A stretch of 64,000 nt of DNA, from the NCBI RefSeq assembly GCF_900105395.1, contig NZ_LT629775.1:2002501-2066500 (forward strand). The letters are read 5' to 3'. Positions 17,765-26,634 of this stretch are shown in pieces. Numbering within the stretch: the first letter of the stretch is position 1; each line of letters begins with the position of its first letter. Origin of the DNA: Streptomyces sp. TLI_053. Its GTDB lineage: Bacteria > Actinomycetota > Actinomycetes > Streptomycetales > Streptomycetaceae. The notes below the pieces were generated by a model. The model searched no databases. It saw nothing but the letters and a program-made list of their open reading frames with translations, and was not told the origin of the DNA. A program made the position numbers and the translations under genes.

Positions 17765-19159
17765 TCAGACGATCAGGCTGAGCGGCATGATCAGGGCGAT
17801 CGCGACCACCGAGATCACCGTCTCCATCACCGACCAGGACTTCAGGGTCTGGCCGACGCTCATCCCGAAGTACTCCTTCACCAGCCAGAAGCCGGCGTCG
17901 TTGACGTGCGACAGGAACAGCGAGCCGGCGCCGATGGCGAGCACCAGCAGGGCCGCGTGGGTGGACGACATGTCCGCCGCCAGCGGGGCGACGATACCGG
18001 CCGCGGTGATGGTGGCGACCGTCGCCGAACCGGTGGCGAGCCGGATCAGCACCGCGATCAGCCAGCCCAGCAGCAGCGCCGGGATGTGCCACTTCGACGA
18101 CCAGTCGCTGACCGCGGTGCCCACGCCGACGTCGATCAGGGTCTGCTTGAAACCGCCGCCCGCACCGACGATGAAGACGATGCCGGCGATCGGGCCGAGC
18201 GAGGATCCGACGGTCTCCGAGATCCGGGCCTTGTCGAAGCCGGCCGCCCGGCCCAGCGTCAGCATGCCGAGCAGGGTCGCGGCGAGCAGCGCGATCAGCG
18301 GGGAGCCGACGAAGTCGAGCACCCGCTGCGGCAGCGCCTTCGGATCGTCGATCACGACGTCCGCCAGCGCCTTGCCGAGCATCAGCACCACCGGCAGCAG
18401 AATGGTCGCCAGCACGGCACCGAAGGAGGGGGTGTGCTCGCGCTTCGCCGGCTCGACCGGGGTGTCGGTCTCCGGTATCTCCAGCGGGCCGACCCAGCGC
18501 TCGGCCACCCGGGCGAACAGCGGACCGGCGACGATCAGCGTCGGGACGGCGATCAGCAGGCCGAGCGCCAGGGTGACACCGAGGTCCGCCTTGAGCGCGT
18601 CGACCGCGACCAGCGGACCGGGGTGCGGGGGCACCAGGCCGTGCAGCACGGACAGGCCGGCCAGCGCCGGGATGCCGATGCGCATCAGCGGGACGTTGCC
18701 GCGCCGGGCCACCAGCAGCACGATCGGGACCAGCAGCACCACGCCGACCTCGAAGAACAGCGGCAGGCCGAGCACCGCCGCGATCAGCGCCATCGCCCAG
18801 GGCAGCGCCTTCGTCCGGGACCTGGACAGCACGGTGTCCGCGATGATGTTCGCCCCGCCCGAGTCGGCGAGCAGCTTGCCCAGCATCGCGCCCAGGCCGA
18901 TCAGCAGGCCGACGCCCGCCACGGTGGCGCCGAAGCCGGTGGAGAAGCTGCTGAGCAGCTTGTCGAACGGCGCGCCCGCGACCGCGGCCAGCAGGCCGGA
19001 GCCGAGGGTCAGGGCGAGGAAGGGGTGCAGCTTGAGCTTGGTGATCAGCAGCACGATGGCGCCGATGGCGAGCAGCACGGCGACCAGCAGCCGGCCGTCG
19101 CTGTCGGTGTGCGGGAGGACCGGTGGGGCGGCCGCGAGCACGGTGAGGGTGGGGGTCAC
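17765..19159 (-). CDS. gntP: Gluconate permease (GntP family)
   Basis: Proton-coupled gluconate importer of the inner membrane. 464 residues with about 12-14 hydrophobic segments. Family features include LVPPHPGP in the middle and GSATVATITAAGIV and SHVNDAGFW in the C-terminal half. The GTG at 19159 has GGAG 7 bases upstream and overlaps the gntK stop by four bases (GTGA), so it is translationally coupled to the kinase. Control is likely by the divergent GntR/FadR-type gene. Confidence 0.94.
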   Translation of the reverse strand: MTPTLTVLAAAPPVLPHTDSDGRLLVAVLLAIGAIVLLITKLKLHPFLALTLGSGLLAAVAGAPFDKLLSSFSTGFGATVAGVGLLIGLGAMLGKLLADSGGANIIADTVLSRSRTKALPWAMALIAAVLGLPLFFEVGVVLLVPIVLLVARRGNVPLMRIGIPALAGLSVLHGLVPPHPGPLVAVDALKADLGVTLALGLLIAVPTLIVAGPLFARVAERWVGPLEIPETDTPVEPAKREHTPSFGAVLATILLPVVLMLGKALADVVIDDPKALPQRVLDFVGSPLIALLAATLLGMLTLGRAAGFDKARISETVGSSLGPIAGIVFIVGAGGGFKQTLIDVGVGTAVSDWSSKWHIPALLLGWLIAVLIRLATGSATVATITAAGIVAPLAADMSSTHAALLVLAIGAGSLFLSHVNDAGFWLVKEYFGMSVGQTLKSWSVMETVISVVAIALIMPLSLIV

Positions 19160-19710
19160 GCGAGGTCTCCATTGACGGGCCGCAGCAGGGCGGCGGCCTT
19201 CTCGACGAGTTCTTCGGGGCTCGGCCCGATGTCCAGGACGGCGCCGCGCTCGTCCGGGCCGAGGGGTTCCAGGGCGGCGTACTGGGAGCCGAGCAGGGAC
19301 GGCGGCATGAAGTGGTCGGTGCGCCGGGCGAGCCGGTCCTCGACCAGTCCGGTCCGGCCGCTGAGGTGCAGGAACCAGGCGTCCGGGCAGGCCGCGCGCA
19401 GGATGTCGCGGTAGTCGTGCTTCAGCGCCGAGCAGGTGACGACACCGCCGGTACCGGCCTCGGCGCGCTCGCCCAGCCAGGCGCCGACGGCGCGCAGCCA
19501 GGGCGCGCGGTCGTCGTCGTCCAGCGGGGTGCCGGCCGACATCTTGGCGATGTTGGCGGGCGGGTGGAAGTCGTCCGCCTCCGCGAAGGGCAGGCCGAGG
19601 CGTTCGGCCAGCAGGCGGGCCAGGGTGGTCTTGCCGACACCGGAGACGCCCATCACCACGACGGTGAGGGGTGCGCGGGGGGTGTCCTGGTTCTCGACGC
19701 TGAGAGCCAT
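19156..19710 (-). CDS. gntK: Gluconokinase
   Basis: Phosphorylates gluconate to 6-phosphogluconate for the pentose phosphate pathway. 184 residues. The P-loop is GVSGVGKTT, with ADDFHPPANIAKMSAGTPL for substrate binding and CSALKHDYRDILR, all typical of the thermoresistant gluconokinase family. The ATG has AAGGAG 9 bases upstream. It is the first gene of gntK-gntP. The promoter region just upstream holds an inverted repeat, and the regulator gene diverges from it. Confidence 0.96.
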   Translation of the reverse strand: MALSVENQDTPRAPLTVVVMGVSGVGKTTLARLLAERLGLPFAEADDFHPPANIAKMSAGTPLDDDDRAPWLRAVGAWLGERAEAGTGGVVTCSALKHDYRDILRAACPDAWFLHLSGRTGLVEDRLARRTDHFMPPSLLGSQYAALEPLGPDERGAVLDIGPSPEELVEKAAALLRPVNGDLA

Positions 19711-19751
19711 GAGGTGGTGCTCCTTCGTTGCCTGGCCGCCACTATCGCCTC

Positions 19752-19798
19752 AAAGGTATGACGTATTCAAGTGGCGGAAACCAAATCGTCATACTTTT
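19752..19798. promoter_or_regulatory. Inverted repeat in the gntK/regulator intergenic region
   Basis: AAAGGTATGACG (19752-19763) and CGTCATACTTTT (19787-19798) are complementary at 11 of 12 positions. The ATGAC/GTCAT cores resemble GntR-type half sites. They lie in the divergent promoter region 40-90 bases from gntK, the expected place for the gluconate repressor to bind. Confidence 0.6.
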
Positions 19799-19864
19799 GC
19801 CGGACCAGCACCGGGGCCCGGGGGTACGGGGGTGGGGGCCACCCCGGACGACTAGGCTGGCGGG

Positions 19865-20560
19865 ATGGAGATCCAGGGGCTGCCCGGCCGACTGCTCGCG
19901 GAACTGGGGCCGGCCATCGCGTCCGGGGAGCTCCCCGAGGGCACCGTGCTGCGCGCCGAGGAGCTGGAGGAGCGGTTCGGCGTCTCCCGGACGGTGGTCC
20001 GCGAGGCGGTCCGGATCCTGGAGGGCATGCGACTGGTGGCCTCCCGCCGACGGGTCGGCATCACCGTGCAGCCCCGGTCGGGCTGGGACGTCTTCGATCC
20101 GCTGGTGATCCGCTGGCGGCTGGCCGGCGCCGACCGCTCCGCGCAGTTGCGTTCGCTCGGCTCACTGCGGCTGGCCGTGGAGCCCGCCGCGGCGGCGCTC
20201 GCGGCGCGGCACGCCACCGACGACGAGCGGCGCCGACTCAGCGCGCTGGCGGTCGAGTTGACCATGACGGCGCGCGCCGCCGACCTCGCCGCCTTCCTCC
20301 GGCACGACATCGAGTTCCACTCCACCGTGCTGCAGGCCTCGCGCAACGAGATGTTCGCGCATCTCGGGGACACCGTCGGTGCGGTGCTGACCGGCCGGAC
20401 CGAGTACCATCTGATGCCCCATCAGCCGGAGCCGTACGCGATCCGGTTGCACCGCGAGGTCGCCGAGGCGGTCTGCGCGGGGGACGCCGAGCGGGCCGAG
20501 CGGGCGATGCGGACCATCGTCGAGGGCGCGCTGACCGAGCTGAACCAGCAACTCGGCTGA
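19865..20560 (+). CDS. FadR/GntR-family regulator, probable gluconate repressor
   Basis: 231 residues. The N-terminal winged helix has the GntR signature LEERFGVSRTVVREAVRIL. An all-helical FCD effector domain follows, with a metal-binding-type pattern (D-x-x-F-H after RHDI, later LHREV). It diverges from gntK-gntP across about 150 bases holding an operator-like inverted repeat, so it likely represses those genes and releases on gluconate or 6-phosphogluconate. The start has only a weak GGCGGG close by. A TAGGCT hexamer 6 bases upstream suggests a nearly leaderless message. Confidence 0.9.
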   Translation: MEIQGLPGRLLAELGPAIASGELPEGTVLRAEELEERFGVSRTVVREAVRILEGMRLVASRRRVGITVQPRSGWDVFDPLVIRWRLAGADRSAQLRSLGSLRLAVEPAAAALAARHATDDERRRLSALAVELTMTARAADLAAFLRHDIEFHSTVLQASRNEMFAHLGDTVGAVLTGRTEYHLMPHQPEPYAIRLHREVAEAVCAGDAERAERAMRTIVEGALTELNQQLG

Positions 20561-20761
20561 GCGCACCGGGGATTCGGCGCGCCGTTCGGTACGGTCCGAG
20601 CCGGATCATACGATTTGGCATCAGTTCGGGGGATTCGTGGGCATAGTCCGGGTACGACTGGGCAGAGTGGAGCGCGGGGGCGCGTTCGCGGCGCCCGCCC
20701 CGCCGACCGTCCGCCGTACCGCCCGCCGCTCGTCCGCCGCTCCGTGCCTGGGGGTCGCCCG

Positions 20762-21205
20762 ATGCCAACCGCCCGCCGTCGCCGCCGGCTTCCCGACGAG
20801 GTGCGGACCGCCGTCGTCCGCGCGGTGCTCTGCCTGGCGTTCACACTGGTCGGCATCGTGGTGGCGGCGCTCTCCTCGTACGCCGACAGCTGGCTGATGA
20901 CTCCGGCCCTGATGGCGATGGGGCTCGGGGTGTTCGGCACGATGTGGTGCCTGCTGGAGATCCTGATCTCCCGCCAGGTCGCCGCGCAGCGGGTGCGCGC
21001 ACCGAACTCCGCATCGCCGATGGGCGGCAGCCACGCTCCGGCCGGTCCGCCGCAGTACCGGCAACCGCCGCGGGCCCGACCGCCGTACCCGCAGCAGCCC
21101 CAGCAGCCCCAGCAGCCGCAAGCGCAGCCGCAGCGTCCGGGAACGCAGCCGCCGCCCTACCCGGGCGGTCCCGGACCGCGTCAGGCGGGGGCGACCACCC
21201 GGTAG
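20762..21205 (+). CDS. Small membrane protein with Pro/Gln-rich tail
   Basis: 147 residues. A basic start (MPTARRRRRLPDEV) is followed by two hydrophobic segments (about 20-42 and 47-70). A cytoplasmic disordered tail contains PQQPQQPQQPQ and ends in PGGPGPRQAG. No function recognised; two-segment proteins with such tails are common in streptomycetes. The ATG at 20762 is chosen because the hydrophobic pair follows it; a TTG at 20615 would add a low-complexity arginine-rich extension. Its 3' end overlaps the convergent phosphoesterase gene by 25 bases. Confidence 0.65.
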   Translation: MPTARRRRRLPDEVRTAVVRAVLCLAFTLVGIVVAALSSYADSWLMTPALMAMGLGVFGTMWCLLEILISRQVAAQRVRAPNSASPMGGSHAPAGPPQYRQPPRARPPYPQQPQQPQQPQAQPQRPGTQPPPYPGGPGPRQAGATTR

Positions 21206-21945
21206 TGCGTGGTCAGCCGGCCGTCGTCGCCCAGCAGGTGGAAGGCGATCACCGGCGGCTGGTCGAAGACGATCTCCGCGCGGCCCTCGAAGGGCAGCGG
21301 CACGGTGGAGACCACGCCCGGCGCGACCAGCAGCGGCAGTCCGGCGAACACGGTGGCGGCCGCGGTGTGCGCGTGGCCGCAGAGCAGCGCCCGCACCCGG
21401 GGGTGCCGGCCCAGCACCTCGGCCAGCCGCTCCTCGCCGAACTGCCGGATCGGGTCCACGTACGGCAGGTGCAGGGTGACCGGCGGGTGGTGGAAGGCGA
21501 CCAGCGCCGGGCGGTCCGCCGGGCCCCCGGCCAGCGTGCGGTCCAGCCAGCCGAGGGTCTCCTCGTCGAGCAGGCCGTCGTGCCGGCCGGGGACCGAGGA
21601 GTCGAGCATCAGCACGTCGGCGCCGGGCAGCGCGTGCAGCCGGTTCACCGGGCCGCCGGACGGCTCCTCGCCGAGCAGCACCTCGCGGTAGGGCTCGCGG
21701 ACGTCGTGGTTGCCGGGGCAGAGCAGCACCGGGTACCGGGAGGTCAGCGCCTTGGCGACCTCCCGGTACTCGGCCGGCAGTCCGTTGTCGGCGAGGTCGC
21801 CGGTGACCAGCACGGCGTCCACCGGGCCGGGCAGGGCGTCCACGTACGCCATCACCTGCTCGGCCCGTCGACGGGCCCGCTCCCCCGCGTCGCCGTGGTG
21901 GTCCTGGCCCAGGTGGATGTCACTGAAGTGAGCGATCGTCAGCAT
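21181..21945 (-). CDS. Calcineurin-like metallophosphoesterase, last gene of the condensin operon
   Basis: 254 residues with a complete two-metal phosphoesterase set: SDIHLG (Asp9, His11), VTGDLAD, CPGNHD, FHHPP and CGHAHTA. The closest known types are class III cyclic-nucleotide phosphodiesterases (CpdA-like); the same fold also makes the Mre11/SbcD nucleases. It starts only 19 bases after the SMC stop (10 if the GTG at 21954 is used), so it is likely cotranscribed with the SMC operon. Neither start has a clear ribosome site, which favours coupling. It could be a housekeeping phosphodiesterase that merely sits here, or the phosphoesterase arm of the SMC system. The sequence does not decide. 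Confidence 0.88.
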   Translation of the reverse strand: MLTIAHFSDIHLGQDHHGDAGERARRRAEQVMAYVDALPGPVDAVLVTGDLADNGLPAEYREVAKALTSRYPVLLCPGNHDVREPYREVLLGEEPSGGPVNRLHALPGADVLMLDSSVPGRHDGLLDEETLGWLDRTLAGGPADRPALVAFHHPPVTLHLPYVDPIRQFGEERLAEVLGRHPRVRALLCGHAHTAAATVFAGLPLLVAPGVVSTVPLPFEGRAEIVFDQPPVIAFHLLGDDGRLTTHYRVVAPA

Positions 21946-21964
21946 GCGGTCCACCGTAGGCCGA

Positions 21965-24900
21965 TCAGGACGTGGCGGGAACCTCCGCCGGGCGCTTGAA
22001 CATCCGGGTGGCGGTGATCTCGCCGTGCACGGCCGGACCGTCCGGGTCCTGCGGGGCCGGGAGACCAGGCCGCAGGTGCTCCTCGACCGAGATGTACTTG
22101 AGCCCGGCCCGCAGGTCGGCGTCGTTGCGCAGCCGGATCACCAGCGGGAACTCGGCCAGCGCCGTGGTGTCGAACAGGCCGGTGGTGTAGATCAGCTGGA
22201 CGCCGAGGGCGTCGGCCACCGCGCGCTGGAGCTCCAGCAGGTAGGTGGCGTTGGCCCGGCCGATCGGGTTGTCCAGGAACAGGGTGCCCGCGTGTCGCAG
22301 CTGCGACTGGCCGCGGTCGTTGGCGCGCAGCGCGGCCATCGTGCAGTAGAGCGCGATGGCGGCGGTGAGCAGCTGCCCGCCGGAGAACACGTCGGACATC
22401 TGGCCGACGCCGACCCGCTCGGCGCGCAGCACCGCGTCCGGCTTGAGGATCTCCACCGAGACGCCCTTGGGGCCGATCGCGGCGGCCACCCCGCGCAGCA
22501 GCAGCGACATGCCGTCCCGACGCAGGTCGCTGTTCTTGCGGACGGCGGCGCGGGTGGCCTCGTCGATGACCTCGCCGAGGCGCTCGACCAGGGTCGCGTG
22601 GTCCGGGTCCTCGAAGCGGATCCGGAGGAACTCCTGGCCGGACCACTCCCCCAGCCCCTCGGGGAGGCGGGAGAGCCGCTGGGCGGCGCGCAGGGTGGTC
22701 AGCGAGGACTCCACCAGTCCGCGCAGCCGGTCGACGATCGAGCCCCGGTTGCGCTCCAGCTGGGCGAGTTCGTCGGTCAGCACCCGCAGCCGGGGCGCGA
22801 AGGCGACCGCCCAGTTGGCGGCGTGGTCGGGCAGCGCGGAGGCGGGCAGTTCGCGGATCTGCTGCCGGGCCGGGGTGCGGACGGCCTCGTAGCGGGCCGC
22901 GTTGGCGTGCCGGACCAGCGCGTCCGAGGCGTCGCGGACGGCGAGTTCGGCGGCGGACAGCTCACCGACGGCGGTGCGCAGGGCGCGGCGGGCCTCGGCG
23001 GCGGCGGTGCGGGCGTCGGCCAGCGCGCCGAGGTAGGGCTCGACGGCCGGTCCGTCCTCCTCCTGCTCGCGCAGGCCGTCCCGGAGCTGCCCGGCGTGCT
23101 CGTCGAAGTCGGCGGCGGCGGACCGGGCGGCGTCGAAGGTGCGCTGGAGGTCGGCGGCCGCGGTGCGGGCGGTGTCGACGGCCTCGCGGCGCTCGGCGAG
23201 CCGGCCGGTGGCCGTGCGCAGCAGGGTCTGGGCGTGCTCGGGGTCGGTGGGGACGAGCTCCTCGGGCAGTTCGGTGTGCGCCTCGCCGTCGGCGGGGGCG
23301 GAGCGTTCGGCCTCGCCGCGGAGCCGGCCGAGCTGCTCGCTGGCCGAGGCGGCCCGGGTCTCGATGGTGGCGACGAGTTCCTCGGCGCGGGCGGCGGCGG
23401 CCTGGCGGGCCGGACCGTCGGCGCCGTCGGGGCTGCCGAGCAGTTCCTCGGCGCGAGTGCGGACCTTGTTGGTGAGGCGGTCGAGTTCGGTCGCGGCGGC
23501 GGCCTCGTCGCCCTCGGCGCGGGCCTGCTCGGCGCGCAGGTCGGCGCCGACGCCGACCTTCTCGTAGAGCTGGGAGGCGGAGCGGTAGGCCTCGCGCAGC
23601 GCGGGCAGCGCGGCGGGAGCGGGGTCGACGGGCTCCTCGGACTGCTCGGCGGCGGCGATCTCGGCCCGCTCGGCGCGCAGGGTGCGGGCGGTGCGGCGGG
23701 CGTCGTCGGCGGCGCGCTGGGCGGCCCGGCGGTCCTCGTCGCAGGTGCGGGCGCGCTCGGCGCACAGCGTGCGGCGGCGGTCGCACTCGGCGGCGTCGTC
23801 GGCGAGTTCGCGCCGGCGGCGGCTCCAGTTGGCGCGCTCGCGCAGGCGGAAGGCCAGGCCGGAGAGGGCGTCGGCGCGGCGGCGGGCCCGCTGGGCGCCC
23901 TCCCGGTGCTCCTCGTGGGCGGCGGCCGCGACGGCGTGGTCGGCCTCGGCCTCGTCGTGGTCGGCGCGCAGGGTGGCCAGGGCGGCGGCGGCCTGCTCGG
24001 CGTGCTCGCGGGCGGCCTCGGCGGCGGCGGCGCGTTCGGCGAGGGTGCCGGGCGGGCAGCTGGCGTGCCAGGAGGCGAGCCGGGCCGCGAGCGCGCGGTC
24101 GCCGCCGAGCCGGGCGGCGAGTTCGCGGATGTGCTCCTCGCGGGCGGTGGCGCGGGCGCGCAGTTCGCGGCGCTCGTCGTCCGCGGCGGACTCGTCGTGC
24201 ATGGCCGGGTTCGGCGGCACGAGGAAGAAGGCCGGCTCGTCGGTGATCGGGGCGATCAGCGAGGCGGCGGCGCCGACGGCGACGGTGGAGCGGGGCAGCA
24301 GGGCGGCGGAGCCCAGCGCCTCACGGGCCCGCTCGAGCGAGCTCGGGTCGGTGACGACCACGCCGTCGACGAGTTCGGGCCGGGCGGCGAGGATCGCCTC
24401 GTGGTCGGCCGGGTCGACGGACTGGGCCAGGTAGCGCCAGCCGGGCAGGGCGGGGATGCCGTGCTCGGCGAGGTACTCGACGGTGGCGAGCACGTCCGGT
24501 CCGGGCGGCAGCAGGCCGCCGTCGCCGAGCGCGGCGAGGATCCGGGAGTCGTCGGCGGCGGCGGTGCGCAGGTCGAACAGGGTGCGTTCGGCGGTCGCGA
24601 TGGACTCGTCGAGGAGTTCGCGCAGGTACTCGGCGTTGCGGTCGAGCACGGCGGGGGTGAGGAAGCCGGCGTCCTCCTCGGCCCCGGACCCGTCCTCGCT
24701 CCAGTCGACGGGTGCGGGGGTCAGCGAGAGCAGGTCGGCGAGCCGGGGCTCGGTGGCGAGCAGCGCGGCGGTGCGCTGCTCGGTGGCGAGGGACTGGCCG
24801 GCGGCCTTGCGGGCGTCGGTGGCGCGGGCGGCGGCGAGTTCGGCGCGGCCGGTCGCGGCGGCGGCCTCGCGCAGCCGGGCGGCGGCGGTCTCGGCGGCGG

Positions 24901-26545
24901 TGCGGGCCTGGGCGAGGGCGGCGCCGGCGGCCTTCTCCACGTCGGCGGCGTGCAGGGCGGCCCTGGCCGGGTCGACGTCGCCGTCGGAGTCGATGAAGCC
25001 GGCCTCGACGGCGGCGGCGGTCTCCTGCTCGACCTCGGCGAGGCGCTGGCGCAGGTGCTCGGCCTCGCTGCGGGCCTTCTGGGCCGCGGTGGCGGCCTCG
25101 GTGGCGTCGGTCTGGGCGCGGCCGCCGTCGGCCTGGAGTTCGGCGGCGCGCTGCTCCTCGGTGTCGGCGCGGTCCTCGGCGGCCCCGGCGGCGGCTTCCA
25201 GGGCGCGGGCCAGCGCGGTGGCGGCGCGGGCGCGGGCGGCGAGCGCGGGGGCGGCGTCCAGCTCGGCCTCGCGGATCGCGGCGGCGACCCTGGTCACCCG
25301 GTCGGCGGCGGCGCGGTGGCGCAGCACGGCCTCGGCGGCCTGCCAGGCGGAGTGCAGGGTGCGGGCCTCGATGAGTTCCCGGCGCAGCCCGGCGGCCTCC
25401 GCGGTGGCGGCGGCGAGGGCCAGGGTGGCGTGCCGGTGGGTGAGTTCGGCGGCGATCAGGGTGTGCCGGGTGCGGTCGGTCTCGGCGGCGGTGACGGCGC
25501 CCGCGGCGGCGGCGACCTCGATCGCGAGGTCCTCGGCCCGGTCGCGTTCGGCGGCGGCGCGCGAGGCGAGGGCGTGGGCGAGCCGGCGGGTGCGGCGTTC
25601 GGCGGTGCGGTGGGACTCGCGGACGCTCTCGCGGGCGGCGGTGGCCTCGCCGATGCGCTCCAGGAGGTCCAGCGAGCCGGCGGTGAAGTCGCGTTCGGCG
25701 GTGAGCTCGGAGCGCAGGCCGAGCTTGGCGGCGAAGCCGTGGACGAGGTCGGCGAGGCCGTCGGTGTCCCGGGTGTCGGTGACGGCGCGCAGCAGCAGGT
25801 CGGTGAAGTCCTTGTCCTGCTTGACCGCGAACAGGCCGGCCGCCTCGCCCTCGTCGGCGTTCATCTCGCGCTGGTAGCGGAAGAGTTCGGGGTCGAGGCC
25901 GAGTTCGCCGAGGTGCTCGGTCCAGCGGTCGTGGCCGTCCTCGAAGACCAGGTCGAGGTGCGGGTGGGCCTTGCCCGCCTCGGTGAGGGCGTCGCGGAAG
26001 CCCTTCATGGTGCGGCGGCGGCCGCGGGCCTTCTGGTCGCCGGCCAGGCTGATCCGCTCGGCGACCGGGAGGGAGTCGAGGGTGAGGCCGGGGCCGGGGC
26101 GGAAGGAGTACCAGGTCTCGGCGAACTTGCGCGGGTCGGAGGAGACCTGGCGGCCGCGCCACTCGCTGACCTTGCCGACCACGATCGGCTCGCCGGTGAC
26201 GGTGTGCTGCCACTCCAGGGCGACGTGGCCGCAGTCGTCGGCGAGCAGGAACTTGCGGAGCACTCCGGAGCTGGCGCCGCCCAGGGTGTTGCGGTGGCCG
26301 GGGAGCATGACCGAGAAGATCAGCTTGAGCAGGACGGACTTGCCGCCGCCGTTCTCCAGGAAGAGCACGCCGGCCGGGGCGGGGCGGCGCACCGGCCCGT
26401 CGGTCTCCTCGCCGAACAGGCCGATCTGCTGGGGCGCCGGGTCGGAGACGGGCTCGCCGACGCCGCGCAGGTCGAGCACCGTGTCGGCGTAGCGGGCGCC
26501 GGCCGGTCCGATCGAGTAGAGGCGGACCCGGTTGAGCTCGTACAT
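21965..26545 (-). CDS. Large SMC/MukB-like condensin ATPase
   Basis: 1526 residues with SMC architecture. The N-terminal head has an atypical Walker A, FLENGGGKSVL (Lys69). Long Ala/Glu/Arg-rich coiled coils flank a central non-coiled segment (hinge-like, containing HGIPALPGWRYLA and LVDGVVVTDP). The C-terminal head has SDVFSGGQ (about 1388) and Walker B GTLFLDNPIGRAN (Asp1425). The residue after Asp, normally the catalytic Glu, is Asn1426. Gene order with the two upstream genes matches kleisin-KITE-SMC operons (MukBEF, MksBEF, Wadjet JetABC). It is not the housekeeping SMC (about 1180 residues, with ScpAB) and lacks the N-terminus I know from JetC of Wadjet II. The start has GGAGA 10 bases upstream. 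Likely role: loop extrusion or plasmid/phage DNA control. Confidence 0.88.
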   Translation of the reverse strand: MYELNRVRLYSIGPAGARYADTVLDLRGVGEPVSDPAPQQIGLFGEETDGPVRRPAPAGVLFLENGGGKSVLLKLIFSVMLPGHRNTLGGASSGVLRKFLLADDCGHVALEWQHTVTGEPIVVGKVSEWRGRQVSSDPRKFAETWYSFRPGPGLTLDSLPVAERISLAGDQKARGRRRTMKGFRDALTEAGKAHPHLDLVFEDGHDRWTEHLGELGLDPELFRYQREMNADEGEAAGLFAVKQDKDFTDLLLRAVTDTRDTDGLADLVHGFAAKLGLRSELTAERDFTAGSLDLLERIGEATAARESVRESHRTAERRTRRLAHALASRAAAERDRAEDLAIEVAAAAGAVTAAETDRTRHTLIAAELTHRHATLALAAATAEAAGLRRELIEARTLHSAWQAAEAVLRHRAAADRVTRVAAAIREAELDAAPALAARARAATALARALEAAAGAAEDRADTEEQRAAELQADGGRAQTDATEAATAAQKARSEAEHLRQRLAEVEQETAAAVEAGFIDSDGDVDPARAALHAADVEKAAGAALAQARTAAETAAARLREAAAATGRAELAAARATDARKAAGQSLATEQRTAALLATEPRLADLLSLTPAPVDWSEDGSGAEEDAGFLTPAVLDRNAEYLRELLDESIATAERTLFDLRTAAADDSRILAALGDGGLLPPGPDVLATVEYLAEHGIPALPGWRYLAQSVDPADHEAILAARPELVDGVVVTDPSSLERAREALGSAALLPRSTVAVGAAASLIAPITDEPAFFLVPPNPAMHDESAADDERRELRARATAREEHIRELAARLGGDRALAARLASWHASCPPGTLAERAAAAEAAREHAEQAAAALATLRADHDEAEADHAVAAAAHEEHREGAQRARRRADALSGLAFRLRERANWSRRRRELADDAAECDRRRTLCAERARTCDEDRRAAQRAADDARRTARTLRAERAEIAAAEQSEEPVDPAPAALPALREAYRSASQLYEKVGVGADLRAEQARAEGDEAAAATELDRLTNKVRTRAEELLGSPDGADGPARQAAAARAEELVATIETRAASASEQLGRLRGEAERSAPADGEAHTELPEELVPTDPEHAQTLLRTATGRLAERREAVDTARTAAADLQRTFDAARSAAADFDEHAGQLRDGLREQEEDGPAVEPYLGALADARTAAAEARRALRTAVGELSAAELAVRDASDALVRHANAARYEAVRTPARQQIRELPASALPDHAANWAVAFAPRLRVLTDELAQLERNRGSIVDRLRGLVESSLTTLRAAQRLSRLPEGLGEWSGQEFLRIRFEDPDHATLVERLGEVIDEATRAAVRKNSDLRRDGMSLLLRGVAAAIGPKGVSVEILKPDAVLRAERVGVGQMSDVFSGGQLLTAAIALYCTMAALRANDRGQSQLRHAGTLFLDNPIGRANATYLLELQRAVADALGVQLIYTTGLFDTTALAEFPLVIRLRNDADLRAGLKYISVEEHLRPGLPAPQDPDGPAVHGEITATRMFKRPAEVPATS

Positions 26546-26634
26546 GTGCGGCGGTTCTCCAGGAGGCGGGTGGATGGGTCGGCTGGGCGGTCCGGTGGGG
26601 GCCGGGGCGGGGCTGGGGAGTCGGGGCGCGGGGG

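Noticed and set aside
20637..20897. 86-codon frame starting GTG after GGGGG
   Set aside because: Overlaps the two-helix membrane protein in another frame and shows Arg/Ser-rich shadow composition.
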